Positions 55,702 to 62,870 of a stretch of DNA of 64,000 bases are shown piece by piece; position 1 is the stretch's first letter; each line of letters starts with the position of its first letter. Source of the stretch: Streptomyces spororaveus (GTDB lineage: Bacteria > Actinomycetota > Actinomycetes > Streptomycetales > Streptomycetaceae). Position numbers and translations under genes: made by a program. The stretch spans positions 682,001 through 746,000 of the forward strand of contig NZ_BNED01000005.1 of NCBI RefSeq assembly GCF_016755875.1, written 5' to 3'. Below the pieces are notes generated by a model. The model searched no databases. It was not told the origin of the DNA and saw only the letters and a list, made by a program, of their open reading frames with translations.

Positions 55702-55928
55702 CCTGGAGGCGGGCCCGCGCACGACGTACCGCTGGGCCCGTCTCCGAGGCGGGTATCCGTCGCGCGTCCGGTGCGGCCTTCCTGCGGTGCGCCTATGGGC
55801 TCCGCAGAATCACTGCTCCTCTGAAATGCGGGAACGATCAGCGACGGGCTTCGTTCCGCTTCCCTCTTCCTGTCTCTCGTTGACCGCTGATCACCGTCCC
55901 TGCCGGCATGGTGTGGCGCGGCCTTCCG

Positions 55929-57128
55929 TCATCCACGCCATTCGAACAGGACGAGCGACGCATCGTCCGAGGTGGTCTCGCCGCGTGCTCTCTTGAGGGT
56001 GTGGGACAGGTCCCGTGCCACCGTGCGGATAGCGTGGTCGGCCTGCTCCAGCCGGTTCACCCAGTCGATCAGCTGCTTCTCGCCGAACTGCTCCTGCCCT
56101 CTTTCGTGTTCTTCGATCAAGCCGTCGGTGAAGCAGAGGACGCGGTCGCCCGGCTCCAGCTCCATCGTGCTGACCTGCGGCTGGTCCCCTCCGAAGCCGA
56201 CCGGTAGGGTCGTGGGGCTGTCCAGACGGCGTACGACGCGGTGCGCGCGGACCAGCATCGGCGCGGGATGCCCCGCGTTGACCCACTGGAGGTGTCCCGT
56301 GTCCGTGTCCAGGCGCATCATCTGGGCGGTCACGAAGTGGTCCGGGTCGAACTGCTCCGCGACGGCCCGGTCCATGAAGAGGTAGATCTCGGACAGTTCG
56401 ATGCTGATCCGGCGGGCGTGGCGGTACGCGCCGATGGCCACCGTGGCCATCGTGGCCGCGTCCAGACCGTGCCCCATGGCGTCGACCATGGCGAGGTGCA
56501 GGACGTCGCCGTTCAGGGCGTAGTCGAAGCTGTCCCCCGCCACTGCGTAGGCAGGCTCCAGGACTCCGGCGACCGCGACGTGCGGCATCACCATCGACAG
56601 CGGGGGCAGCAGGGACCACTGGATCTCCGCGGCCACGCTCATCGGTTCGCCGCGGCGGGTCCGGAAGAAGAGGTCCGTGTAGCCGTTCTTGGTCTGCAGC
56701 AGGTCGGCCGTCAGGCCCGCGATCCTGCACAGGAGGCGGCGGGTGTCGTCGTCGACACCGTCCAGGGTGACCGCGAGCACCCCCACCTGGTCGCCGCCGT
56801 CCAGCAGGGGCAGGTGGATCCGTATGCCGTCGGGCGTCGGGACTTCGACGGGGCGTGACTCCAGGAAGCACCGGCCGGCTTCGGACCGGTCGATGGGCAG
56901 CGGATCACCGGCGGCCCCGCCGTCGGCGGGCAGGGGGACCAGCTGTTGCTGTCCGTAGTCCTGAAGCAGGATCTGCGCGTCACGTCCCCCCACGCGGGCC
57001 ATCGTCTCCGCCACCAGCGGGCCGACCAGATGGGGTGGCAGCTCGTGCGCCCCGTCCAGGAGCACCCCGAGCAGTTCCTCCCCGAAGCTCTCCGAGCGGT
57101 CCGGGTCCGCGCGGCCTCCGACGGTCAT
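55929..57128 (-). CDS. PP2C (SpoIIE/RsbU-type) serine phosphatase
   Basis: 399 residues from ATG 57128, with GGAGGCAAC upstream. An N-terminal GAF-like region (about 20-165, AQILLQDYGQQQLVPL) precedes the SpoIIE phosphatase domain: AEIQWSLLPP, VAGDSFDYAL with catalytic Asp, DAMGHGLDAA, VNAGHPAPML, DGLIEEHERG and TSDDASLVLFEW with late Asp pairs. It should dephosphorylate STAS-type anti-sigma antagonists; two such proteins (45198, 62028) occur in this window. It is divergent from the GNAT-AAA+ gene, with 201 bp between starts. Confidence 0.87.
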   Translation of the reverse strand: MTVGGRADPDRSESFGEELLGVLLDGAHELPPHLVGPLVAETMARVGGRDAQILLQDYGQQQLVPLPADGGAAGDPLPIDRSEAGRCFLESRPVEVPTPDGIRIHLPLLDGGDQVGVLAVTLDGVDDDTRRLLCRIAGLTADLLQTKNGYTDLFFRTRRGEPMSVAAEIQWSLLPPLSMVMPHVAVAGVLEPAYAVAGDSFDYALNGDVLHLAMVDAMGHGLDAATMATVAIGAYRHARRISIELSEIYLFMDRAVAEQFDPDHFVTAQMMRLDTDTGHLQWVNAGHPAPMLVRAHRVVRRLDSPTTLPVGFGGDQPQVSTMELEPGDRVLCFTDGLIEEHERGQEQFGEKQLIDWVNRLEQADHAIRTVARDLSHTLKRARGETTSDDASLVLFEWRG

Positions 57129-57329
57129 CCTGTTGCCTCCAACCAGCGGCGGGCGAGGTCCGGCTGCACGGGCGGCGTGGCCTCCAGGATGCTCTCCGGC
57201 GACCGGGCACGCCACACGGCTTCGGCGCCCCGCCCCCAACGGCCCTGCCGGAGCGCGCGTAGTCGCTGCCGCGCGCGCCGGCTCGCATCGGCTGATGATG
57301 GGAGTACGGGCGAACACGCGGAGCTGACC

Positions 57330-58598
57330 ATGACGGCGTGGCGTGTCAGGGAGTACACCCAGGACGATCTCGAAGCGGTGATCCGAGTCGACGCCGAGAG
57401 CGGCACGGCCGAAGAGCCGCCTCTCTTCCCGCTCTCGGATGCCGTGGCGGCCCTCCAGGCCCTCCACCCGGCGGTGGTGGCCACGGCGGACGACGTGGTG
57501 GTCGGTGCCGCGGTGAGCAGGGTGGACGGTGACCGGGCGTGGATCCTGCGCATCAGCATGGCGCCTGCCTGGCGGCACCAGGGTCTGGGCAGCGACCTGA
57601 TCACGGCCTTGGAGCACCGGTTGTTCGCCGGTGGCGTCCGGACGGTGCACGCGGTCCTGCCCGACGGTGAGACCGGTGCCGCCGCCCTGTACAACTGCGG
57701 CTTCGGCGCCCGTCCGGGCCTGGTCTTCTTCGAGAAGCGCGGGCGCGTGACCCCTCAGGCGGTCAGCATGCTCGCGTCGCTGGGAGCGGAGCTGCCGCCC
57801 GGGGGACTGTGGCAGAAGGTCGCGGGCATGGAGCGGGAGAAGGAGCTCATCGAGCGGCGTCTGGTCCTGCCACTGGCCCATCCCGAAATGGCCGCCCAGC
57901 ACGGCGTGGAGCTGCCGCGGGCCGTGATGCTGTTCGGGCCGCCCGGGACGGGGAAGAGCACGTTCGCGCACGCGATCGCCAGCCGCCTGGGATGGCCGTT
58001 GCTCGAACTGTTCCCCGCCCGGCTGGCCGCCGAATACGGGCTGGCCAGCGGGCTGAACCGGCGCTTCGACGAGATCGCCCGGCTCGATCACGTCCTGGTC
58101 TTCATCGACGAGGTCGAGGAGATCGCGGGGACCCGGAGCGGCGCCGACGCGACCGCGGTCGGCGTCGTCAACGAACTGCTCAAGGCGATCGTCCGGTTCC
58201 GGGGCCAGGACGGGCGGCTGCTCGTCTGCGCCACGAACGACGTAACCACGCTCGACTCCGCGTTCCTGCGGCACGGCCGTTTCGACTACGTCCTGCCGAT
58301 CGGCCCCCCGGACCACCGCGCGAGGACCGCGCTGTGGGAGAGCTACCTGGCCCAGGCGGGCGCGCAGGCCGACGGCGCGGCGCTGGCGGACGCCAGCGAG
58401 GGGTTCACCCCCGCCGACATCGCCCATGTGGCGCGCACCGTCTCCCAGGTCCAGTTCGAGCACACCTTCGACACCGGGACCCGGGCCCGCCCGACCACCG
58501 CGGACTACCTGCGCACGATCGGCGAGACCAGGCCCACGGTCAGCGCGGCCATGGCACAGGAATTCGCGCATCAGACCGAGAAGTTCGCCCGTATCTAG
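57330..58598 (+). CDS. GNAT acetyltransferase-AAA+ ATPase fusion
   Basis: 422 residues from ATG 57330 (start chosen by homology). Residues 1-145 form a GNAT domain (ILRISMAPAWRHQGLGSDLITALEHRL, the acetyl-CoA loop R/QxxGxG/A as RHQGLGS). After a linker, residues about 165-420 are an AAA+ ATPase: Walker A LFGPPGTGKST (Lys209), Walker B VFIDEVEE (Asp260, Glu261), sensor 1 CATND, and an R-finger region FLRHGRFDYVLP (as in FtsH/Cdc48-like proteins). An acetyltransferase joined to a remodelling ATPase suggests that ATP-driven unfolding positions a protein substrate for acetylation, or that acetyl-CoA level regulates the ATPase. No known family name; substrate unknown. Confidence 0.85.
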   Translation: MTAWRVREYTQDDLEAVIRVDAESGTAEEPPLFPLSDAVAALQALHPAVVATADDVVVGAAVSRVDGDRAWILRISMAPAWRHQGLGSDLITALEHRLFAGGVRTVHAVLPDGETGAAALYNCGFGARPGLVFFEKRGRVTPQAVSMLASLGAELPPGGLWQKVAGMEREKELIERRLVLPLAHPEMAAQHGVELPRAVMLFGPPGTGKSTFAHAIASRLGWPLLELFPARLAAEYGLASGLNRRFDEIARLDHVLVFIDEVEEIAGTRSGADATAVGVVNELLKAIVRFRGQDGRLLVCATNDVTTLDSAFLRHGRFDYVLPIGPPDHRARTALWESYLAQAGAQADGAALADASEGFTPADIAHVARTVSQVQFEHTFDTGTRARPTTADYLRTIGETRPTVSAAMAQEFAHQTEKFARI

Positions 58599-58613
58599 GC
58601 CGTCTCTCCCGGA

Positions 58614-58898
58614 TCAGGCCGGGCCGGTGGCCGTCCCTTCCTCCTCCGCCTCCATGCGCCGGATGCCCTCGTGGGTGAGGGTGACCATCGCGGGTGTGTT
58701 GCCGGGCTCCCAGTCGACGGTGATCAGTCCTTCGCCCGCCAGGTAGGTGCAGGCGGCGGCCAGGTCCTGTTCCGGTACGTGGAGGTCGCGCCGCAGCTGC
58801 GCTCCGGTGAGGCCGAGGAGGCGGTTGCCTTCGACGGCTTCGTACAGGACCCGGAGCACCTGACCGCGGTAGGTCTTGCGTTCGCGCAGTGTGGCCAT
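58614..58898 (-). CDS. Winged-helix small protein
   Basis: 94 residues from ATG 58898 (AAAGGA upstream). Helix-turn-helix pattern GLTGAQLRRDLHVPEQDLAAACTYLAGEGLITVDW, followed by a beta wing and a charged tail. It resembles small MarR/PadR-like DNA-binding proteins. It is last in a minus-strand cluster with DUF5994, and its stop is 15 bp from the GNAT-AAA+ stop (convergent). Target unknown. Confidence 0.75.
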   Translation of the reverse strand: MATLRERKTYRGQVLRVLYEAVEGNRLLGLTGAQLRRDLHVPEQDLAAACTYLAGEGLITVDWEPGNTPAMVTLTHEGIRRMEAEEEGTATGPA

Positions 58899-58953
58899 GA
58901 CCGCGTCCTTTCGTGTGTGGGGTGGAGTGGGCTCCGGGGCCGGTCGGGACGTC

Positions 58954-59220
58954 TCAGATCTCGTCGGAGTGTGCGCCGGTGCCGGCGGTGGTCCTGCTGG
59001 CGGCCAGCCACGAGCGGGCGGGGCCGGCGGGTGTCGCCGTGTCCACGGTGAGGTGGAGGCGGGTGTTGCCGTCGAGGGCGGGGTAGCTGCGCTGTTCCGC
59101 GCCTGCGAAACAGCGGCGGAGCGCCTCCGCGACCGCTCGGGCGGCTTCCGGAGTGTGCGCGATGATCCGGACCTCGGCGTGCCCGAGCGAGGGCAGTGTC
59201 TGGGTCTCGATGTACTTCAC
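58954..59220 (-). CDS. Hypothetical 88-aa protein
   Basis: From ATG 59220. A beta strand followed by EVRIIAHTPEAARAVAEALRRCF and a LHLTVDTATPAGPARSW segment, reminiscent of a small ferredoxin-like or ACT-like alpha/beta fold; no family name. It belongs to the same minus-strand cluster as DUF5994. Confidence 0.7.
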   Translation of the reverse strand: MKYIETQTLPSLGHAEVRIIAHTPEAARAVAEALRRCFAGAEQRSYPALDGNTRLHLTVDTATPAGPARSWLAASRTTAGTGAHSDEI

Positions 59221-59316
59221 GTGGGCGTGGTTCCCTTCAGGGCGGGTGAGGGGGCCGGCGGGTCGGGGCGCCGAGGCGCCCCGACCGCTGCCCCCGGTCG
59301 GAGGAAGGCCTGTTCC

Positions 59317-59520
59317 TCACCGGCCGGCACCCGTGTGGTGGGCTCGACGACCGGTGTCGTCCGGCAGGCCTGGAGGCCTCGGCAGGGGGTCACTGAACCG
59401 GTAGGCCTCGATCCGCGCCTCGTCCCGGGCGTTCAGCAGGTGGATCCAGCGCATTCCGATGCCGGTCATGAGGATGATCACTGCGATGAGGACGGCGGTC
59501 TCCACGAAGCTCACCTCCAC
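59317..59520 (-). CDS. Small membrane-anchored protein (67 aa)
   Basis: From ATG 59520, with a single N-terminal helix (VETAVLIAVIILMTGIGMRWIHLL) followed by a basic, Pro-rich cytoplasmic tail. It overlaps the end of the DUF5994 gene by 10 bases, so they are likely translationally coupled. Function unknown; a small membrane anchor or regulator. Confidence 0.65.
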   Translation of the reverse strand: MEVSFVETAVLIAVIILMTGIGMRWIHLLNARDEARIEAYRFSDPLPRPPGLPDDTGRRAHHTGAGR

Positions 59521-60083
59521 CCGTTTCCGGGCAGCGGCAGGGCGGACCGGCCCATCGGCTCCCCGAAGGGCGACATGCAGGCCCCGCCCTCGCCCTCCCA
59601 GGTGGCTTCCCGGCGGCGGGCGTCGCGGATGCCGCGCCCGATGACGGTTTCGTTGGCCATCAGGACGCCTGCGGCCAGGACGCTGCCCGGGATCGCGGCG
59701 GCGGCCATCAGCCGGGCCGCGGCAGCGGGCTCGGTCTCGGGCGGGATCACCAGGAGGTCCCAGCGGCCGACGGTGTAGGAGAGCAGGATCAGCTTGTCGG
59801 GGTCCTGTTCGGTGAACCAGCCCACGTGCAGCACGTGCCCGGCCACGGCAACCGTGCGCGGGACGACCGGCCAGCGGCTGGGGTTCACGCTGACACGGGT
59901 GACGCGCCCCCAGGTCTCGTCCAGCGCGGCGGCAAGAGCGGGGAGCTCGGCCTCGAGGTCACGGGAGTAGGGCCACCAGGCACCGTCCAGCCGGCCTGCC
60001 AGCGCGGTCTTCGGCGTAAGGGACAAGCGGGCAGGGCGCAGGACAACAGCCCGCTGCGCAGCGCGGTCGAGGGTCGTGGTCAT
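59511..60083 (-). CDS. DUF5994 family protein
   Basis: 190 residues from ATG 60083. LDGAWWPYSRDLEAELPALAAALD is the family signature, followed by RVSVNPSRWPVVP and LLVIPPETEPAAAARLMAAAA. This is a streptomycete-specific family of unknown function with many paralogues. It faces a second DUF5994 gene (60402) across a 318-bp divergent region, and heads a cluster of four small genes on this strand. Confidence 0.85.
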   Translation of the reverse strand: MTTTLDRAAQRAVVLRPARLSLTPKTALAGRLDGAWWPYSRDLEAELPALAAALDETWGRVTRVSVNPSRWPVVPRTVAVAGHVLHVGWFTEQDPDKLILLSYTVGRWDLLVIPPETEPAAAARLMAAAAIPGSVLAAGVLMANETVIGRGIRDARRREATWEGEGGACMSPFGEPMGRSALPLPGNGWR

Positions 60084-60401
60084 GTCGCGGACCCGTCCCC
60101 GGACCGTTCGAGAACGGCCCGGTGCAGTGATCGCCGGAAACGACGTCCGCGTGGGAGCGGGTGTGCGAAGTACTCCCGGTCTCTTCACCGTACTCCGGTT
60201 CGCGATCCAGAAAGCTGCTTCTGACCAGGTATTTTTCGCCGCAGAAGGCGAGAGCGGCGTGGCCGGTTCCCCTCGCCGCACCGTGAAGGTGGGCGGAGTA
60301 CCGTGAAACGACGGAGACGTTCCCCAGCTCAACAGCCTTTTCGACGCGGCTGCCGGCCGCCGAACGGGGTGCCGCTGCACCGCGAGACAGGCGGAATCAT
60401 C

Positions 60402-60899
60402 ATGGCCGCATCCGACAACCCCGCCCCTTCGAAGCTCCTCCCGGACGCGATCCACCATGCGGTCAAGCCGGGCGCCGCCCTGCTCCGGCTGGAAACCACG
60501 CGGTCCCGCACAGGGCTCCTGGACGGCGCCTGGTGGCCGCGTTCCAGGGACGTCACGACCGAGCTGCCCGCACTGATCACGGCACTGACCGCGCACCTCG
60601 GGCCCATCACGCGGGTTGGCCTGGACGCCTCCGCCTGGCAGGACGTCCCGACCCGTCTGGTCGTCGACGGCCAGGTCGTGCACCTCGACGCCGACCCCGT
60701 CGGCGACGACACCGTCCTCGTCACTCGCGGCCACAACGACCACTTCGCCCTGCTGGTGGTCCCCCCGGGCACCACCGCCGACGCCGCCCGCGAAGCGATG
60801 GCCCGCGCCGTCCGCGCCGACAACATCACGCAGGCCGCTCAGATCCTCATCGCGACCACACCCGGACCTGAGGACGGCGCCGCCCAGGCGGCGGGCTGA
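60402..60899 (+). CDS. DUF5994 family protein (divergent paralogue)
   Basis: 165 residues from ATG 60402; the frame upstream (from 60303) is not well supported. It has the same signature as its neighbour (LDGAWWPRSRDVTTELPALITALT, RVGLDASAWQDVP, LLVVPPGTTADAAREAM), showing a duplicated, divergently placed pair. An acidic/Ala-rich tail follows. Function unknown. The shared 318-bp control region may serve both. Confidence 0.85.
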   Translation: MAASDNPAPSKLLPDAIHHAVKPGAALLRLETTRSRTGLLDGAWWPRSRDVTTELPALITALTAHLGPITRVGLDASAWQDVPTRLVVDGQVVHLDADPVGDDTVLVTRGHNDHFALLVVPPGTTADAAREAMARAVRADNITQAAQILIATTPGPEDGAAQAAG

Positions 60900-60912
60900 C
60901 CCCGAATCCTCA

Positions 60913-60940
60913 GTGGCCGAGTGGCCGAGTGGCCGAGTGG
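60913..60940. repeat. Tandem GTGGCCGA octamer repeat
   Basis: Three full copies of GTGGCCGA plus GTGG (60913-60940), between the DUF5994 stop and the small 66-aa gene. It is a candidate variable-number repeat. Confidence 0.7.
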
Positions 60941-60948
60941 CGCGCCGG

Positions 60949-61149
60949 TCAGAGCCCCTCGTCGTGCAGGTCCTCCTCGCGCAGGAGATCGTCCTCGCGG
61001 CGGCGCGAGGTCTCCTTCGGGCCGGACTTCTGTCCCTTTTCGCGGGACGACTTGCCGGGCTGGGGCTGCGCAGGGTCTCCGGGGCGACGGTGTTCCTGCG
61101 CCTCGTGCCCCTTGCCCGGCTCCTGACGCTTGTCCTGCCTTCCGTCCAT
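60949..61149 (-). CDS. Small highly charged protein (66 aa)
   Basis: Reading from ATG 61149 gives a 66-residue protein of very unusual composition: about 45% charged residues, Gln/Pro/Gly-rich, no hydrophobic core (HEAQEHRRPGDPAQPQPGK, DDLLREEDLHDEGL). I recall similar short proteins in other streptomycetes. It is probably intrinsically disordered and stress-associated; function unknown. Confidence 0.6.
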   Translation of the reverse strand: MDGRQDKRQEPGKGHEAQEHRRPGDPAQPQPGKSSREKGQKSGPKETSRRREDDLLREEDLHDEGL

Positions 61150-61571
61150 GACGGCGACTCCTCTTGATGGGGGGTACGGATTCCTCTCCGATCACGCTGA
61201 CACGCACCGCGGCGGCCTGCATCATGTCGACCGCGAAGCGAGGCACAGGGCGATGTCACCAGCACAGCCGTGGTCACCCGACCGGCAGCGTGTACGGGGG
61301 CGCGGTGGGCGCTCGCGGGCGGTGCGGGTGCTGGGCGCGCGGATCGAGGATCGAGGATCACGACGGGGTCCGTGGCGGGGCCCGGCCGGGGTGGCTTCGT
61401 CGACCGGCCGGGCCCCGCGTGCGTGGACCTCTCGTCGCCCTGTCACCGTGCCACACACCAGGCCGCAACGCCCGGCACGAGGCAGGAGGTGTGGGCCGGC
61501 CGGGTGATCCACGCTCTGGGCGTGACGCGCCGAGAGGATCCGGATGCCCTGGGTGGCGGTGGCGGAGGCGG
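61150..61571. other. Intergenic stretch with a strong hairpin
   Basis: About 420 bp with no convincing gene; open frames on both strands lack ribosome sites and family likeness. It contains a perfect 15-bp stem (61375-61389 with 61404-61418) with a 14-nt loop, a probable terminator of the winged-helix gene at 61572-61901, and a short GGATCGA tandem at about 61341-61354. Confidence 0.6.
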
Positions 61572-61901
61572 TCAGGGCCGATGCCGTTTGCGGTGGCTCG
61601 CGTGCGGGTCGTCGGCGAAGAGGGCGAGCAGCCCCGCGATATCGCGGCCCGCCTCGGCGGGGTGGCGGAACTTGGCCCCGGGGGTGATGCGGTAGTGGTT
61701 GCGTCGTCCTTCGCGTACCCGGGTGAGGTATCCGCCCTGCTCCAGGTCCGCGACGATCGCCTGTACGGTCCGCTCGGTGAGCACGCAGGTCTCGGCGACC
61801 TCCCGCAGACGTACTTCGGGGTCGCGGGCGAGGGCGAGCAGGACGCGGGCGTGGCTGGTCAGGAATGTCCACGACCCGTGGGGAAGGCCTTCATCACCCA
61901 T
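61572..61901 (-). CDS. Winged-helix transcriptional regulator
   Basis: 109 residues from ATG 61901. FLTSHARVLLALARDPEVRLREVAETCVLTERTVQAIVADLEQGGYLTRVREGRRNHYRI is a MarR/ArsR-like winged helix without thiol ligands. A hydrophilic C-terminus follows. It is divergent from the STAS gene (127 bp between starts), with an AT-rich region in between containing an inverted repeat. It may regulate itself and the STAS gene. Confidence 0.8.
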   Translation of the reverse strand: MGDEGLPHGSWTFLTSHARVLLALARDPEVRLREVAETCVLTERTVQAIVADLEQGGYLTRVREGRRNHYRITPGAKFRHPAEAGRDIAGLLALFADDPHASHRKRHRP

Positions 61902-61928
61902 ACCTCCAGACTGCAGCAAAATTTGTAT

Positions 61929-61950
61929 ATACGTCCTGTTTTTCACGTAT
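61929..61950. promoter_or_regulatory. AT-rich inverted repeat between HTH and STAS genes
   Basis: ATACGT (61929-61934) and ACGTAT (61945-61950), 10 bases apart, inside a locally AT-rich segment (61918-61964). It is a candidate operator of the adjacent winged-helix protein. Confidence 0.4.
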
Positions 61951-62027
61951 TTCTTGACGTAGGTCGGATGGGTACCGACGATGCTGGTGGAAGCAGAATC
62001 AGCCCCAGAACGCGTGGGGAGGCAGCG

Positions 62028-62381
62028 ATGACCGCGCTCGCGCAGGACGAACGAGTCGACAGTCCGGAAGCGGCCGGCATGGAGGTGGGGGTGGCCGCGG
62101 GCCCGCGGCCCGGGACGGTCCAGGTCGTGGTGACCGGCGAGATCGACTTCGACAACGCCACGGTTCTCCGCGAGGTTCTCCTGGCCGCCCTCGTCTCTCA
62201 CCGCACCACCCTCCTCATCGACTTGGGACGGGTGACCTTCTGCGACTGCGCCGGCCTCAACACCCTCCTTACCGTCCGCCACGCGGCCCTGCAGGCCGGG
62301 CGCGGCTTGCACATCACGGCGGCGGGCCGCCGCGTCGAGCGGCTCCTGACCCTCACCGACACCCGCACCCTCCTCATGTGA
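62028..62381 (+). CDS. STAS-domain protein with Cys in place of the phosphorylatable Ser
   Basis: 117 residues from ATG 62028 with GGAGGCAGCG upstream. VQVVVTGEIDFDNATVLREVL and LLIDLGRVTFCDCAGLNTLLTVRHAAL make it a SpoIIAA-like antagonist, but the site that normally reads DSSG or DSAG is DCAG. The phosphate-acceptor Ser is thus Cys, so normal partner-switching by a Ser kinase cannot occur at this position. It may be constitutively active, or be controlled by oxidation instead. Its neighbours are the divergent winged-helix gene and the PP2C upstream at 55.9 kb. Confidence 0.8.
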   Translation: MTALAQDERVDSPEAAGMEVGVAAGPRPGTVQVVVTGEIDFDNATVLREVLLAALVSHRTTLLIDLGRVTFCDCAGLNTLLTVRHAALQAGRGLHITAAGRRVERLLTLTDTRTLLM

Positions 62382-62649
62382 CCACGTGCGCTCGAAAGCG
62401 CGTGACCCCATGACCGCGGCCGACCGCCTCGCGGCGCCCGGGACCCGGCACCCGGGACCCGCCCAGTCCCAGGAGCGCTTGCGTCAGGGCGGCAGTCGAT
62501 TCAGGGACGGCGTCGATGAGGACGGCCGCTTCCTGGTCGGGGCTGCAGACCGTCACGTCCTCCAGGACGTTGCCCCGGGTCGGCCGGACACCCTTGGCGC
62601 CGAATTCCAAAGCGCCGCCGCGAAGCCGCATCCGCTGCGAGAAGGCCAT
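62374..62649 (-). CDS. Possible 91-aa protein overlapping the STAS gene
   Basis: From ATG 62649. High third-position GC in this frame, with RGNVLEDVTVCSPDQEAAVLIDAVPE and a helical STAALTQALLGLG, looks like real coding sequence, but the C-terminus is low complexity and overlaps the STAS stop region by 8 bases. No ribosome site is obvious. Family not recognised. Confidence 0.35.
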   Translation of the reverse strand: MAFSQRMRLRGGALEFGAKGVRPTRGNVLEDVTVCSPDQEAAVLIDAVPESTAALTQALLGLGGSRVPGPGRREAVGRGHGVTRFRAHVVT

Positions 62650-62800
62650 CCGGTGCGTAGGCCTTGCGCGTGCGCCACCCTGCGCCGGATCAACGAATCC
62701 CTGAGCGATCCGCCTGCCTTGCGATTGTCGGCGAAGGGTGCCCTCTCGGCCCGTCGCGCTCCGCGCCTGGATCCAGTCACGCGAGCCTCGCCACGCCGAA

Positions 62801-62870
62801 TGTGACGATCTGTCAGAATACGCCCGATTCTGTCAGCCCGGCCGGGAGGATTGCTGTGACTATCTGTCAA
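62801..62870 (+). repeat. Direct repeats in the promoter of the beta-propeller gene
   Basis: TGTGACGATCTGTCAG (62801-62816) and TGTGACTATCTGTCAA (62855-62870) are 14/16 identical and 54 bp apart; the second overlaps the GTG start. A third partial copy, ATTCTGTCAG, lies at about 62827-62836. Candidate operator of an unknown regulator. Confidence 0.5.

Noticed and set aside
61222..61872. 216-aa minus-strand ORF
   Set aside because: Overlaps the winged-helix gene in another frame and has Arg/Pro-rich shadow composition.
62386..62805. 139-aa plus ORF after the STAS gene
   Set aside because: Opposite to a better minus-strand frame, with poor composition and no ribosome site.
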